From: an uncultured Flavobacteriaceae bacterium
Lineage (GTDB): Bacteria > Bacteroidota > Bacteroidia > Flavobacteriales > Flavobacteriaceae
Direction: 5' to 3'
NCBI GenBank assembly: GCA_947501845.1
Contig: CANMXP010000002.1
Span: 496,001-560,000 of the forward strand
DNA length: 64,000 nucleotides
Made by a program: the position numbers and the translations under genes. The notes beneath the pieces are model-generated. The model did no database searches, was not told the origin of the DNA, and saw only the letters and a program-made list of their open reading frames with translations. Within the stretch, counting starts at the first letter, position 1. Each line of letters opens with the position of its first letter. Positions 18,333 through 28,036 of this stretch are shown here, piece after piece.

Positions 18333-19166
18333 CTATTGTAGTTTCTTTTTGAAAAAACCAATCATATGGTTAAAATGATTTTCCCAACCTGGCCCATAAG
18401 AACCATGGCCTCCGTTTTTTGCAATAAATAACTCAACATCTTTATCCTTTTTTAACATGTCTAAATACATCAATGCAGAATGATCGATTATAGTATTTTT
18501 ATCCTTATCGCCATGCATAAACAAAACAGAAGCGCTAATTTTATTAGTCATAAACCTTGGGGAACGGTCCATTGGAGAGCCTTCTTTTGCACATTGGTTA
18601 TAAATATAATCATCTAGGTCTAAATTTGTAGTTTCTCCCCACATTTTAAAATCGGTTACAGGAAAGTAAGCTGTCACTGCCTTTATTCTATTAGTTTTTG
18701 CTGCGACAGTTAAGGCAACTTGACCTCCTAAAGATTGTCCTAATATTCCAATGTTATTAGCATCTATTCCTGGTTGTTTTGATAACCAATTTATAACGTT
18801 TAAAATATCTGTTGTTTGTTTAAAGCCACAATCGTCATTTCCACCTGTATCTTGCCAGCCCCTAAGGGTAACTCCCAGCGTAATGAACCCTTGTTTTGAT
18901 ATCTCTTTAGCAAAATAAGTATGTCCTTCGCCACCTCTTAAATGGTATGGAGCCCACCCGTGAATAACAATAATTGCTGGCAATTTTCCTGATTTTTGTG
19001 TTGTATCTGGTCTGTAAAGAACTCCATGTATTTTAATATCTAGCGATTTTATTTTTACTTCTTCACCTCCTGGAGCATCTTCTCCAGGTTTCCCAGGGTG
19101 CTGCGCATTGCAAAAGGTTGAAATAAAAATTAAAGATAGTATGAACTTTAATTGAATGTGTCTCAT
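18333..19166 (-). CDS. Secreted alpha/beta hydrolase (dienelactone hydrolase/peptidase S9-like)
   Basis: 277 residues with a signal peptide (1-21, FCNAQ). Motifs: oxyanion HGWAPYH at 69-75, nucleophile GQSLGG with Ser145, likely Asp in MHGDKDKN and His in NGGHGSYG. This is the dienelactone-hydrolase/prolyl-oligopeptidase-like secreted branch. It lies 78 bp upstream of the AraC gene on the same strand. Confidence 0.82.
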   Translation of the reverse strand: MRHIQLKFILSLIFISTFCNAQHPGKPGEDAPGGEEVKIKSLDIKIHGVLYRPDTTQKSGKLPAIIVIHGWAPYHLRGGEGHTYFAKEISKQGFITLGVTLRGWQDTGGNDDCGFKQTTDILNVINWLSKQPGIDANNIGILGQSLGGQVALTVAAKTNRIKAVTAYFPVTDFKMWGETTNLDLDDYIYNQCAKEGSPMDRSPRFMTNKISASVLFMHGDKDKNTIIDHSALMYLDMLKKDKDVELFIAKNGGHGSYGPGWENHFNHMIGFFKKKLQ

Positions 19167-19299
19167 AATAGGTTTTCGTATTGATTAATAAATATGTTCA
19201 AACCTAATGACGACATTTGATTTTAAATGTTGCAAAGCGAATTGATATACCTATCTTCATAAATAAAATCGCTATAGACATTGTAAGCTATATAAATAA

Positions 19300-19806
19300 T
19301 TACTGATTTATAGGATTTAGTTTATTAACCACTCCTTTTTCAATGTAATTTTTAAGGCCAATAAGCATAATATCAACTTCTTTAGCCATTTTCTTTTTAA
19401 TAAAACCATTCATCAAATTAAGTAAGAAGTTCTTTGGTTTATAGTGAGATTGCATTATAAAGTTGGTTTTATTGATATCGTGGCTATGAAACTCGGCAGC
19501 AAAAGACATGTTTTGAAGCATTTTAGTCATACCAAAAGTATCTTTTTCAACTACAAATTCTGCTCTTTCTTGCCCCGCCATAGAAACACATCTCGTCTCT
19601 ATAGTGCCACTTTTTCCGTTTACAATACACTCATTTTTTCTAAGCAGCCCAGGAGCAGCCATTTTTTGGTCATAGTGAGAATGCTGAACATCGTGTGTCC
19701 ATTTTGTAAGTAACGATTGATCGTTAAAGACCTCCCAAACCTTTTTTGGGGAAGCATTAATAATAATGTGTTGGTCTAACTGTAAAGGTGCTGTTAATTT
19801 TGTCAT
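19300..19806 (-). CDS. SRPBCC family protein
   Basis: 168 residues beginning LDQHIIINASPKKVWEVFND, a START-like opening, with later KTNFIMQSHYKPKNF strands. It is the second gene after an ECF-type sigma factor (stop at 19851, gap 44 bp), so it may be part of the same response. A third SRPBCC protein, with a signal peptide, is encoded at 22531. Confidence 0.78.
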   Translation of the reverse strand: MTKLTAPLQLDQHIIINASPKKVWEVFNDQSLLTKWTHDVQHSHYDQKMAAPGLLRKNECIVNGKSGTIETRCVSMAGQERAEFVVEKDTFGMTKMLQNMSFAAEFHSHDINKTNFIMQSHYKPKNFLLNLMNGFIKKKMAKEVDIMLIGLKNYIEKGVVNKLNPINQ

Positions 19807-19850
19807 AATTATAAATAGTATTTTTATTTATAATTATAGACAAATCAGCT

Positions 19851-20672
19851 TTATGTTTCGGACGGGTTTTCCAGTACTTTTTTCTTTTTCCCTTCTTTCA
19901 CCCATTTTTCAGAGTTCTCTAAAAAGTAGTTAGTTACCAATGCGTTTTTAGAATTTAAGGGGTCTATGTTATTTACAAGCTCTAGTCTTAAATCAAGAAG
20001 AAACTCCTTGTTCTCTTTATTTTTAGCTTTTGCCAATTTAAGTGCCTTAGCTTTCATGTGTACATCTTGTTTTGGGTTCAATATCCCTGTTAGTTCACTG
20101 CATTGATGACATGTTCCATTTTTATTTACAAATGCACAACGGCGTTCAAAAATGTTCATTAAAGTCTTACGTGCATTAGCAATAGCATGCTTTACTTTCC
20201 CTTCGGTTAACCCTGTAATTTCGATGATTTCCGAAACCTTAAAACTATAAACTTCCTTTAAAAGCAAACACACTTGTTGCTCGATTTCAAGTGTTTTATT
20301 CATGCAATTAAAACAATAATTGAGATGTTCTTTTATTTCATATAACTGATCTGGAGTAGCACTGAACACATTTTGAAAAGCCTCCCAATGCTCTTTAGAT
20401 TTTACATGCAACATGGCTCCATAATCCTGAGCATTTTCAACCCATTTATTTTGACGTTTCAAAATATTTTTTGAATGATTGGTCGCTATGGTAAAAACCC
20501 ATGTTTTAAATGAAGACCTTCCTTCAAAGGATTCCATTTTATCTACCATTTTCAAATAAGTATCATGAACAATGTCTTCGGTAAGTTCTTTGTTTGTTAC
20601 CAGTCTGTAAATATAAGAAGCTAGCTCGTTTTTAAAACTGTTAAATTGCTCGTCTAAATAATTCTGATCCAT
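19851..20672 (-). CDS. ECF-type RNA polymerase sigma factor with C-terminal extension
   Basis: 273 residues. Region 2 (about 10-80) contains TEDIVHDTYLKMVDKME and SFKTWVFTIATNHSKNIL; region 4 (about 125-175) contains KVSEIIEITGLTEGKVKHAI. The remaining 95 residues are an extension not found in minimal ECF factors, with a Cys cluster (RRCAFVNKNGTCHQC) that might bind zinc or sense redox state. No anti-sigma gene is adjacent; the next gene is an SRPBCC protein. Confidence 0.85.
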   Translation of the reverse strand: MDQNYLDEQFNSFKNELASYIYRLVTNKELTEDIVHDTYLKMVDKMESFEGRSSFKTWVFTIATNHSKNILKRQNKWVENAQDYGAMLHVKSKEHWEAFQNVFSATPDQLYEIKEHLNYCFNCMNKTLEIEQQVCLLLKEVYSFKVSEIIEITGLTEGKVKHAIANARKTLMNIFERRCAFVNKNGTCHQCSELTGILNPKQDVHMKAKALKLAKAKNKENKEFLLDLRLELVNNIDPLNSKNALVTNYFLENSEKWVKEGKKKKVLENPSET

Positions 20673-20904
20673 TTAAGTTCGTTTAATTTGAGATTTTATG
20701 TAGATACATTTGCTGTTTTGATATCCAATTATTGCCTTTGGTTAATTCTTCATATTTGTTAAAAACAAACGGTTGCACCCCAATTGATATTCTATCCATA
20801 AAGCAAACTAAGTTGACTTATTTACATTTGTTTAGCAAGGATTAAAAATAAGTCCTATAAATTGATTTTCATAATGAATCTTCCAGAGGGCAGTAAATAG
20901 AAAA

Positions 20905-20942
20905 TTGAAATGTTTAAAAAATTAACTTTTTAAACATTTCAA
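20905..20942 (-). terminator. rsgA terminator
   Basis: A 16-bp perfect stem (TTGAAATGTTTAAAAA and its complement) with a six-base loop, lying 42 bp beyond the rsgA stop. The rest of 20673-20984 holds no gene that I can support; it contains the promoter region of the sigma factor on its left side. Confidence 0.75.
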
Positions 20943-20984
20943 TGAATTCTATAACTCGCATAAACTTTTATGCAGTAATAATGC

Positions 20985-22052
20985 TTAATATTTATTTCTA
21001 TTTCTCATTTTTTTATGAATTTTCATCATTTTACCTAATTCTTTATCTGCTTTACGTTTTTTTTCAACAGTTGCTTCAAAATGCGCTTTCTCTCTTTCCA
21101 ATTTTAGATAATTTTCGTAAAAATTTATGTCTAGATCTCCTTCTTCTAGAGCTTTAAGAACCAAACACCCTATTTCAGTTGTATGGCTGCAATCTTTGAA
21201 TTTACATTTTTTAGAAAGACTGGTAATTTCATTAAATGTCGTTTCTATTCCTGTTTTAGAATCTGTTATTCCAATTTCTCTCATCCCTGGAGTATCAACC
21301 AATATACCTCCGTTTTTAAGAACTATCAATTCTCTATGGCTAGAAACATGTTGCCCTCTATTTGAACTTTGACTAGTGGCTCCTGTTTTCATTATATCCC
21401 TGCCATAAAGGTTATTTAGCAAAGTAGATTTTCCAACTCCCGAAGATCCTAGCATACCATATGTTTTGCCTTTTTTAATTGTTTTTTTTAGCGTTTCATA
21501 TCCATGTTTAGTTTCATTACTTAGGGTAAGAACTAAAACTTTTTTCACCCTCAGCTTGATGCTATTTATTATTTCAGAAATATGTTTTTCACTTACTAAA
21601 TCAGTTTTTGTCAATACTATTATTGGAGTAATATTGGACGAATTACAAACCGTTAAATATCTTTCAAGTCTGTTTATATTAAAATCTCTATCAATAGATT
21701 GCATTAAGAATGCATAATCAATATTTGCAGCGATTATTTGGATGTCTCCAAAAGAACCTACAGCTTGTCTTTTTATAACTGAGAACCTTGGTAGTATTTT
21801 ATGAATTATTGCAAAATTAGAATCGTAAGTTACTAATACAACCCAGTCTCCTACTGCGGGGAAATCTTCCCTATTTCTCGCAGTATATCTCAAATTTCCT
21901 GTAATTTCTGCTTCAAATTCACCTTTTTGGGTAATAACAATGTATCTTTCCCTATGTTCAGAGCTTATTCTTCCAATTTCAAAATCATCTAGTTTTTGTT
22001 CCGCTCTAAATCTTTCAAAATTATTATTATATCCTAAATCTTCTAATTTCAT
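20985..22052 (-). CDS. rsgA: Ribosome small-subunit-dependent GTPase A
   Basis: 355 residues with the circularly permuted GTPase order: an OB-fold N-terminus, then G4 LTKTD, G1 GSSGVGKSTL, switch segment SNRGQHVS, G3 DTPGMREIG, and a C-terminal zinc module CKFKDCSHTTEIGC. RsgA matures the 30S subunit and checks its decoding centre. Its length is near normal. It is transcribed alone, with its own strong terminator. Confidence 0.95.
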   Translation of the reverse strand: MKLEDLGYNNNFERFRAEQKLDDFEIGRISSEHRERYIVITQKGEFEAEITGNLRYTARNREDFPAVGDWVVLVTYDSNFAIIHKILPRFSVIKRQAVGSFGDIQIIAANIDYAFLMQSIDRDFNINRLERYLTVCNSSNITPIIVLTKTDLVSEKHISEIINSIKLRVKKVLVLTLSNETKHGYETLKKTIKKGKTYGMLGSSGVGKSTLLNNLYGRDIMKTGATSQSSNRGQHVSSHRELIVLKNGGILVDTPGMREIGITDSKTGIETTFNEITSLSKKCKFKDCSHTTEIGCLVLKALEEGDLDINFYENYLKLEREKAHFEATVEKKRKADKELGKMMKIHKKMRNRNKY

Positions 22053-22530
22053 TTTTCTTTGTATTTATTGGTATTGTAATCATAAACCGTACATGCAATG
22101 AGGGCCATTATCCGTTATTTATGTAACGAACATATCTTGTAAGCCTTAATTACAAAGTCTGTATTTTGTTTAAAATCGGGTAATAATGGTGTGTCTCGAA
22201 AAATTATTCGAGTTGAGGATGATAGCCAATAATTTATTGACTATCTATTTAACAATATCCAATAAGAATGTAAAAAGTGTTTTTCGCATAAATGTAATAA
22301 CAATACAAAAATATCAAATTAAAGTAACATATAAGCGCCTAAGCGATTTTGAAATAAAAATAGAGGTCATCTAATTTAGAAAAAACGACTGTTTTTAGGT
22401 CTAAACCTGTTCGATTTCAGAAGTCGAACTCATATAGACTCTGATTTTTTGTGAGGGCCAATCTGCATTTATAGGTTTGTTCTGAAGTTAATTCTTCAAT
22501 ATTATTTTTATAAATTTAAAATTTAGAACA
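22053..22530. other. Intergenic region between rsgA and an SRPBCC gene
   Basis: 478 bp. A 62-codon plus-strand frame (22186-22374) has no recognisable features and was not accepted. A short near-palindrome GTTCGA...TCGAAC lies at about 22410-22430, upstream of the SRPBCC gene, and could be an operator. Nothing else is clear. Confidence 0.4.
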
Positions 22531-23049
22531 ATGAAAACAAAAGATGTAATTTTAATGACCTTAACATTAACTGTAGCCTTATTCACTAACCTATTAAGCG
22601 CTCAAGACTCCAATTCAAAAATACACGTGAGTAAGGTTGTAGATATTTCTGCAGATAAAGTTTGGCATTTATTGCGACAAATGGATGATATTGATAAGTA
22701 CTCGCCTGCTATAACTAAGGTCGTTTGGTCTGGCGAGCATGGCGTTGGTGGCGAACGGGTATGTTATGGGAATGACGGCAATGTTTATGTTAAAGAAGGC
22801 ATTATAAAGTTTGATGATACCGCACGTTCTTATAGCTATGCGGTAATTGAAGGTGCTCCTGCCAAGGATATGGTAAACTCTTTTAAAGTTGTAGATTTGG
22901 GCTACAATAAATCTATGGTTGTCTGGTCTACAAAATATACGTCCTTTATACAAAACCCACAGTTTACTGAAGATCAGTTTCGTGGAGCAGCTCAATACGG
23001 ATTTAACGATTTCATTAATAAAGTTGCAGAGACTGCTAATAAATCGTAA
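22531..23049 (+). CDS. Secreted SRPBCC family protein
   Basis: 172 residues with a signal peptide (1-24, LLSAQ). Mature part starts SKVVDISADKVWHLLRQMDD, then VWSGEHGVGGERVC, typical of the polyketide_cyc2/START group but exported. It is followed by a strong terminator and then an AraC regulator on the same strand, so the two may be functionally linked although separately terminated. Confidence 0.8.
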   Translation: MKTKDVILMTLTLTVALFTNLLSAQDSNSKIHVSKVVDISADKVWHLLRQMDDIDKYSPAITKVVWSGEHGVGGERVCYGNDGNVYVKEGIIKFDDTARSYSYAVIEGAPAKDMVNSFKVVDLGYNKSMVVWSTKYTSFIQNPQFTEDQFRGAAQYGFNDFINKVAETANKS

Positions 23050-23061
23050 TAATTTATATAA

Positions 23062-23090
23062 AGAAGGCTAGCAAAAAATGCTAGCCTTCT
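23062..23090 (+). terminator. Terminator after the secreted SRPBCC gene
   Basis: A 12-bp perfect stem AGAAGGCTAGCA with its complement and a five-A loop, beginning 13 bp after the stop codon and followed by a T-rich stretch. Confidence 0.85.
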
Positions 23091-23115
23091 CTTATACAAA
23101 AACTCAAATAAAGTT

Positions 23116-24201
23116 ATGACTAAAGTTTTTGAATGGCTTGTAATTTTTGGAATTCTTCAAGGTGTATTTTTACTACTTATTATTTTAAGTACACCTAAAC
23201 TTCGTAACCGAAAAAATCGCTATCTCATATTCATGATAGTGTTTCTTACTATAGGCCAAACAGGAAGATTTAGTTACGTTGAGTTTTTAAATGGCGGAAA
23301 CCCTACTTGGATGGGAATAGCAGATATTGTAATTTATACTTTGCCTGTAACCTACTTTTTATATTTAAAAGACCAGTTTAAGTTAAGCCCAAATCGTTTT
23401 GGTTGGCTACATTTTATTCCAGCATTTGTTCAATCTGGTTTTATTATTCTTGGTCTCTTGTATCCTAACGAAGATCTAAGAGCATCCTTTCAAACTGAAG
23501 ACAGTCAGCGTCTTTTTAAAATTTTTATGGCAATAGGGATTATTTACCATATTGTTTACTACATAAGCTCTATAGTACTTACCAAAACCTTTTTTAGAAA
23601 AATCACCAATAGCCTGAGTTTTCAGTTAGAAAGCAAATATTATATCAGGTTTTTAACGCTTTTAGGCTTGGGTTATATATTTTGGATATATTATTACATA
23701 AGGGGTGTGTTTTTTAATTCATCCTCCATTTTAGACTATGGCATGTTCTGGGGAGCGCTTTCCTTAACCATTTGTTTTATTGCATATAGCCTATTGCAAA
23801 ACCCAAATCGGTTTTACCTTGAAGAAACACAGGAAAAGTACAGTTCTTCAAAACTTAAAAAATCGGATATTGTAAAACTTAAAAATCAATTAGAACTTTT
23901 AATGTTAGAACAAAGACCCTATTTAAACAGTAAACTAACCAGAAAGGATATTGCTAATATGACTAAAATTTCGGAACCAGACGTATCACGAATCGTTAAC
24001 GAAGGCTTTGGATACAATTTTTTCGAGTGGGTTAACTACTACCGCGTCAAAGATTTTATGGAACGGGTTGAAGGCAAACTCAATTCTAACCTCACGCTTT
24101 TTGGTGTTGCACAGGAATCAGGGTTTGGTTCAAAATCAACATTTTATAAAGCTTTTCGAGATATCACTGGAAAAACACCTACAGAGTATTTTGGTAAATA
24201 A
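23116..24201 (+). CDS. AraC family regulator with membrane-embedded N-terminus
   Basis: 361 residues. The first 235 hold about six to seven hydrophobic spans; the last 110 hold an AraC domain ending GFGSKSTFYKAFRDITGKTP. It has the same architecture as 17133-18254 but is not a recent copy, as the membrane parts differ. It lies 66 bp beyond the SRPBCC gene, whose expression it may control. Confidence 0.88.
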   Translation: MTKVFEWLVIFGILQGVFLLLIILSTPKLRNRKNRYLIFMIVFLTIGQTGRFSYVEFLNGGNPTWMGIADIVIYTLPVTYFLYLKDQFKLSPNRFGWLHFIPAFVQSGFIILGLLYPNEDLRASFQTEDSQRLFKIFMAIGIIYHIVYYISSIVLTKTFFRKITNSLSFQLESKYYIRFLTLLGLGYIFWIYYYIRGVFFNSSSILDYGMFWGALSLTICFIAYSLLQNPNRFYLEETQEKYSSSKLKKSDIVKLKNQLELLMLEQRPYLNSKLTRKDIANMTKISEPDVSRIVNEGFGYNFFEWVNYYRVKDFMERVEGKLNSNLTLFGVAQESGFGSKSTFYKAFRDITGKTPTEYFGK

Positions 24202-24278
24202 TTATTTCTTCTTAGTTAGGTGTTATCCAGAAATTACAATTAAATTCTGTCAACCTGTATAAAATTGAATATCTCTAT

Positions 24279-24884
24279 TCATTTCCAAAACTTCCACCTT
24301 TTCTTTTTGTAAGTGCCACCTCCTTTATCATCTTTTGTGAGATCAATAGTAATACTGCCGTCATCTTCTATTTCCCAAACTTTCGTGCTGTTGATATTAA
24401 TATTATTCAAGTTTAGAAAAGATTCTGCTTTCGATAAAAGGATTTCATTTTTATAAATATTCCAGTTCTTGATAATATCTTTACTACTTTCAATCTCAAA
24501 TTTTCGGTTAAATATTGTTCTATCTGTGTTTAAATAAAGGTTTTTAATTCTTTCCTTTTCATTCTCATCATTAATGGAATCAAGGAATTCAATCAATATC
24601 TTTTTTCTTTCGTTAAAAGATAATCGAGGCACTTCAATTATTTGATTATCATCATTTTCTATTCTTTGAATTCGATTTATTAAATCAACTTCATTTTTTT
24701 TAGAGTAGGGTGTCGAAGTATTTTTTGCAAGATTAAAATTATCATCAAGCATAAAATAGTCAGTTGCCAAAATGGAAAAAAATTCATTATCCTTTTTGTC
24801 TAAATAGAATATTTCATTCAAACTAAAAGGAGATTGAGATACTCCAATCATTAGCCAATTTAATACTTGGTTTCCGTTATCCAT
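24279..24884 (-). CDS. Hypothetical protein with WKFWK tail
   Basis: 201 residues, no signal peptide, mixed charged composition with many Asn/Asp and Glu. It opens with a possible short domain (LNEIFYLDKKDNEFFSILATD) vaguely like UPF0158, and ends with a glycine-lysine linker and RWKFWK. It is the last gene of a five-gene minus-strand run from 27186 down, with 17 bp to its upstream neighbour. I do not recognise a family. Confidence 0.65.
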   Translation of the reverse strand: MDNGNQVLNWLMIGVSQSPFSLNEIFYLDKKDNEFFSILATDYFMLDDNFNLAKNTSTPYSKKNEVDLINRIQRIENDDNQIIEVPRLSFNERKKILIEFLDSINDENEKERIKNLYLNTDRTIFNRKFEIESSKDIIKNWNIYKNEILLSKAESFLNLNNININSTKVWEIEDDGSITIDLTKDDKGGGTYKKKRWKFWK

Positions 24885-24901
24885 TTTTAATCGAAATATT
24901 T

Positions 24902-25516
24902 TTATTTACAATCAGATTGTACCATTTTATTTTTCCATTGAATCCAATACTCTTGCAGCCCTTCAGGTGTAGTTTTTAAGTCACTTATATCTAAAGACTG
25001 TCCTTTCATCAAAGCTTTGTTTAGTTCTTTTTTTCTTCTAGATAGAGCTGGTTTATGATTCCATCCACCTACATGGTCAAAAGACGTATAGGCCTCACAT
25101 TTTTCTTTAACAGTTATAAAAGGAATTGATAATTTATAAGTTACAATACCAGACCCCATCCCTTCGGTTGTCATACTGATATCTAAAAAACCTACTTTAG
25201 AGTATTCACCTTTCTTATAAAGCACTTTCAATTTGTCACCTACCGCATTAGACATTTTATTTGAAAATTGATGCGCTATATCTGAACCATCAATAAATTC
25301 AGGTCCATGATAAAACCCTTCGCAGCCATTATTGGTGCAAGTTATTTTGGTATTATCTTTAGATTGAGTATTCCTTATAATTTCAGATGTATTAAGATTA
25401 AGTGTATCACCACTAAATGTTGTAGAACCAGTAATTATTTTTGGAGACATGTATGAAATTAAGAATCCTACTATTAATACAATAAAGGTTTTAAATATTA
25501 CAGGTTTCAATTTCAT
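24902..25516 (-). CDS. Hypothetical membrane-anchored protein
   Basis: 204 residues with one N-terminal span (about 9-24) and a soluble periplasmic part containing four Cys (CTNNGC near 60, then CEAYTS and final DCK), suggesting disulfides. The ATG overlaps by four bases the stop of the upstream membrane-protein gene (ATGA type), so they are coupled. No family recognised. Confidence 0.65.
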   Translation of the reverse strand: MKLKPVIFKTFIVLIVGFLISYMSPKIITGSTTFSGDTLNLNTSEIIRNTQSKDNTKITCTNNGCEGFYHGPEFIDGSDIAHQFSNKMSNAVGDKLKVLYKKGEYSKVGFLDISMTTEGMGSGIVTYKLSIPFITVKEKCEAYTSFDHVGGWNHKPALSRRKKELNKALMKGQSLDISDLKTTPEGLQEYWIQWKNKMVQSDCK

Positions 25517-26046
25517 ATTGATTTATTTTTCTTTGTTTGCAACTTTTCAATTGATAGTAAAATAATATACAATACAGTACCCGATATAAATAAGATTAGT
25601 ATTGGGTTTAAGTAAACTCTATTTATTGTTACTAGTGTTACATCAGAGGTTAGATATACAATTAAGAACGACATTGTTCTTGGTAAGAACATTAACGAAG
25701 TTATCAAAATAGTGTATTTTTTAATTCTTAATCTATTGATAATATTTAAAACAAAAGCTAATAGAGGAGATATAGTCATTAGATCGTATAACAAATATTC
25801 AAGGTCTAAATAAAATTTTGGTAATCTAATATCATCAAAACTATTATCTACATTCAAGGTTAATAATAATCTAATTACTAATATTCCATAAAACAGAACT
25901 AACCCAAAGACCAATATTATGCCTATTTTGTTCTGAATAAGCTTGAAATTAAGTTTAAATATTTTATTAGTCAAAGTGAGGTTTAGAATACTAGCTATTA
26001 AATATGAACTCATTAGTATCTCAGATATATAAGTGATAATTTCCAT
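25513..26046 (-). CDS. Hypothetical polytopic membrane protein
   Basis: About five hydrophobic spans in 177 residues. The ATG at 26046 (MEIITYISEILM) is preferred to the in-frame TTG at 26058. It overlaps the following gene by four bases. Function unknown; context is an operon of membrane and soluble hypothetical proteins. Confidence 0.6.
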   Translation of the reverse strand: MEIITYISEILMSSYLIASILNLTLTNKIFKLNFKLIQNKIGIILVFGLVLFYGILVIRLLLTLNVDNSFDDIRLPKFYLDLEYLLYDLMTISPLLAFVLNIINRLRIKKYTILITSLMFLPRTMSFLIVYLTSDVTLVTINRVYLNPILILFISGTVLYIILLSIEKLQTKKNKSI

Positions 26047-26072
26047 TTCTATATTCAAATAAGACCTTGAGG

Positions 26073-26669
26073 TTAATTAAGATTTTTGTCAAACAGATAA
26101 TTATTTTCTTCATCTAGTTTTGCTCCTTTCCACGAGTATTCAGGAAATATCTTTCTATATAAAAATATAGCTAAAATGGCTTGCGCTACTAATACAAATA
26201 CATATGCAAAAACCCATTTAGAATAATACCCTTTATTGTATTCTGAAATTACACCTAGTATTGTGAAAAATTCTATAATTACTATTGCCTTATAAATTCT
26301 TCCATTCCATTTAAAAAGACCCATAATTAGTTGAAGTTGAATAAATGTAAATACTATTATGGATATCATTGAGAGCGCATGAAAATTAACATGAGAAAAG
26401 AATTCAAAATATAAAGGAATCATCAGAATACTTGAAATCAAAACTAATATAATAAGTATAGTATTTAGTAATTTAAACTTTTCTCTTTTAGCGGGAAATA
26501 CGAAAAAACCAATGATATCCTTAAGGTGCTTTTTTAATTTATCATCAAGGTTCGATGATAATAATTCAAAAGTTTTGGTTTTTGAATTACCATTATCTAA
26601 CAATTCATAGGCTTCCTTTTTTAAATTCTTTAACTGTTTAAGGATATTAGTGTTTTTATTTTTGTTCAT
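26073..26669 (-). CDS. Hypothetical membrane protein
   Basis: 198 residues: a hydrophilic, lysine-rich N-terminal third (1-65), then four membrane spans (about 68-92, 95-118, 127-143, 150-170). The start lies one base beyond the stop of the preceding gene (26671), so translation is probably coupled. No family recognised. Confidence 0.65.
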   Translation of the reverse strand: MNKNKNTNILKQLKNLKKEAYELLDNGNSKTKTFELLSSNLDDKLKKHLKDIIGFFVFPAKREKFKLLNTILIILVLISSILMIPLYFEFFSHVNFHALSMISIIVFTFIQLQLIMGLFKWNGRIYKAIVIIEFFTILGVISEYNKGYYSKWVFAYVFVLVAQAILAIFLYRKIFPEYSWKGAKLDEENNYLFDKNLN

Positions 26670-26670
26670 G

Positions 26671-27186
26671 CTAATTCGTTTGTTTCCAAAATCTCCATTT
26701 CGATTTTATTGGCTTAGGTCTATAAATTATATTATTTTTTATTTGTTCATTGGTTAGGTCTTTTGTCCAAAAGTATAAATGAGTCAGTAATTCTATTTTT
26801 GGATTATGAATAATCTTTCCATTCTTTAAACTTTCGAATTTGGATTTAAGTAATTCTTCATCCAAATATTTTCCATATTTTTTCGGTTGGCTTTTTGCAA
26901 AGCTAATCAGCTTCCATAAATCAAATCCATCATGCCGCAATTCGGGTAAGTAGGCAAAATCAAAATCGACATACTTGTCTGTAAAGTGAGTTGCAATACC
27001 AATTCCATGACAAGCATAAAACGTTATTCCTTCATCAAGGATTTTTCCAGTTTGTCCATATTTCTTAGAATGCCAACCATCAAGAATATTATCTACATTA
27101 AATTTTCTTTTGAAAATTTCGACTACTTGTTGAGTCGAATTCTGGTAATCGATAATTAATTCAGATATGTTTAATTCTTGATTCAA
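26671..27186 (-). CDS. DUF6896-like hypothetical protein
   Basis: 171 residues, soluble. The core has a HGIGIATHF segment followed by a VDFDFAYLP and a GFDLWKLISFA stretch, which together look like the DUF6896 family, itself often beside polymorphic toxins or in hypothetical operons. The only usable start is a TTG at 27184-27186. The C-terminus ends KWRFWK, echoing the tail of the last gene in the same run (24279-24884). Confidence 0.6.
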   Translation of the reverse strand: MNQELNISELIIDYQNSTQQVVEIFKRKFNVDNILDGWHSKKYGQTGKILDEGITFYACHGIGIATHFTDKYVDFDFAYLPELRHDGFDLWKLISFAKSQPKKYGKYLDEELLKSKFESLKNGKIIHNPKIELLTHLYFWTKDLTNEQIKNNIIYRPKPIKSKWRFWKQTN

Positions 27187-27259
27187 TGTAATGTCTATTC
27201 CTTAAAATATGGCTACAGGTTATATTCGTTTTTAATTCTGTTCTTTATTTTACAATTTT

Positions 27260-27805
27260 TTAATATACTTTTTCCTTTTTTATTTCTCCCTTTTCATAAT
27301 AAGTTTTCCAAACACCTTTTTTCTTATCATTGACTCTTTGACCTTCTTTGTATAAATAATAAGTTCCAAGTTTATTGGAACATTTGTAAATCGTATTGTA
27401 TGTTTTAAAGTTCATATGGTCTTGAGATTTAAAAAACTCATTTAATGATTTTGCATTGGTGTCTATTTCAATGATTACGTACTCTACAGTCTTGTTTCCC
27501 TTTCGGTCAAACCCTTTCATCGATTTAATATTTCCATAATTATCCAAACAATATTCGTTTGCAATCTGTCCACTTTTATAGTATTGAACCATTCTCCCCG
27601 TTCTAGTTGAATAGTTTTCTGAATTATACTCATAAGTTGTCCAACAAGTCGTCCACCATACTTTTCCATTTTTATAATATGTAGTGTCTATTTTACAGCT
27701 AACATATTCCAAATCTTTTACAATTTCGAGAAACCTAGTTGTATGTTGAGCATTCGAAAAATGACCAATTAGAATTAAGACTATGACTGTTAGGATACTT
27801 TTCAT
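27260..27805 (-). CDS. Secreted YwqK/MORN-like repeat protein
   Basis: 181 residues with a signal peptide (1-19, FSNAQ). It carries repeated YY-x-NG-x-V/I-type units: TYYKNGKVWWTT, QYYKSGQIANEY, and a final GVWKTYYEKGEIKKE, which is the YwqK (PF07661) pattern. Such proteins are common in Bacteroidota and have been annotated as antitoxin-like, but their role is not established. It is separated by 73 bp from the operon downstream. Confidence 0.72.
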   Translation of the reverse strand: MKSILTVIVLILIGHFSNAQHTTRFLEIVKDLEYVSCKIDTTYYKNGKVWWTTCWTTYEYNSENYSTRTGRMVQYYKSGQIANEYCLDNYGNIKSMKGFDRKGNKTVEYVIIEIDTNAKSLNEFFKSQDHMNFKTYNTIYKCSNKLGTYYLYKEGQRVNDKKKGVWKTYYEKGEIKKEKVY

Positions 27806-28036
27806 TCAAATATATGTAGCAAACGAATAATTACATCTGGGAGTTTATCGAATACTTTTTAAAGATACCTCCCACAAGCAAATAATCATAATTATTTTAA
27901 ATAATAAATGTAAATGATGGTGAGTTTTAGTAGTAGGTTTTTGCAACTAAATGTATACATTTGCATAATTTTGTAACCAAATACATTATAGTATGAATGT
28001 TGCAAAAATGTAGTAAACATAGTGTTTATGCCTAAT

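Noticed and set aside
22186-22374. 62-codon plus-strand frame upstream of the SRPBCC gene
   Set aside because: Low-complexity AT-rich composition with no start signal or family features.
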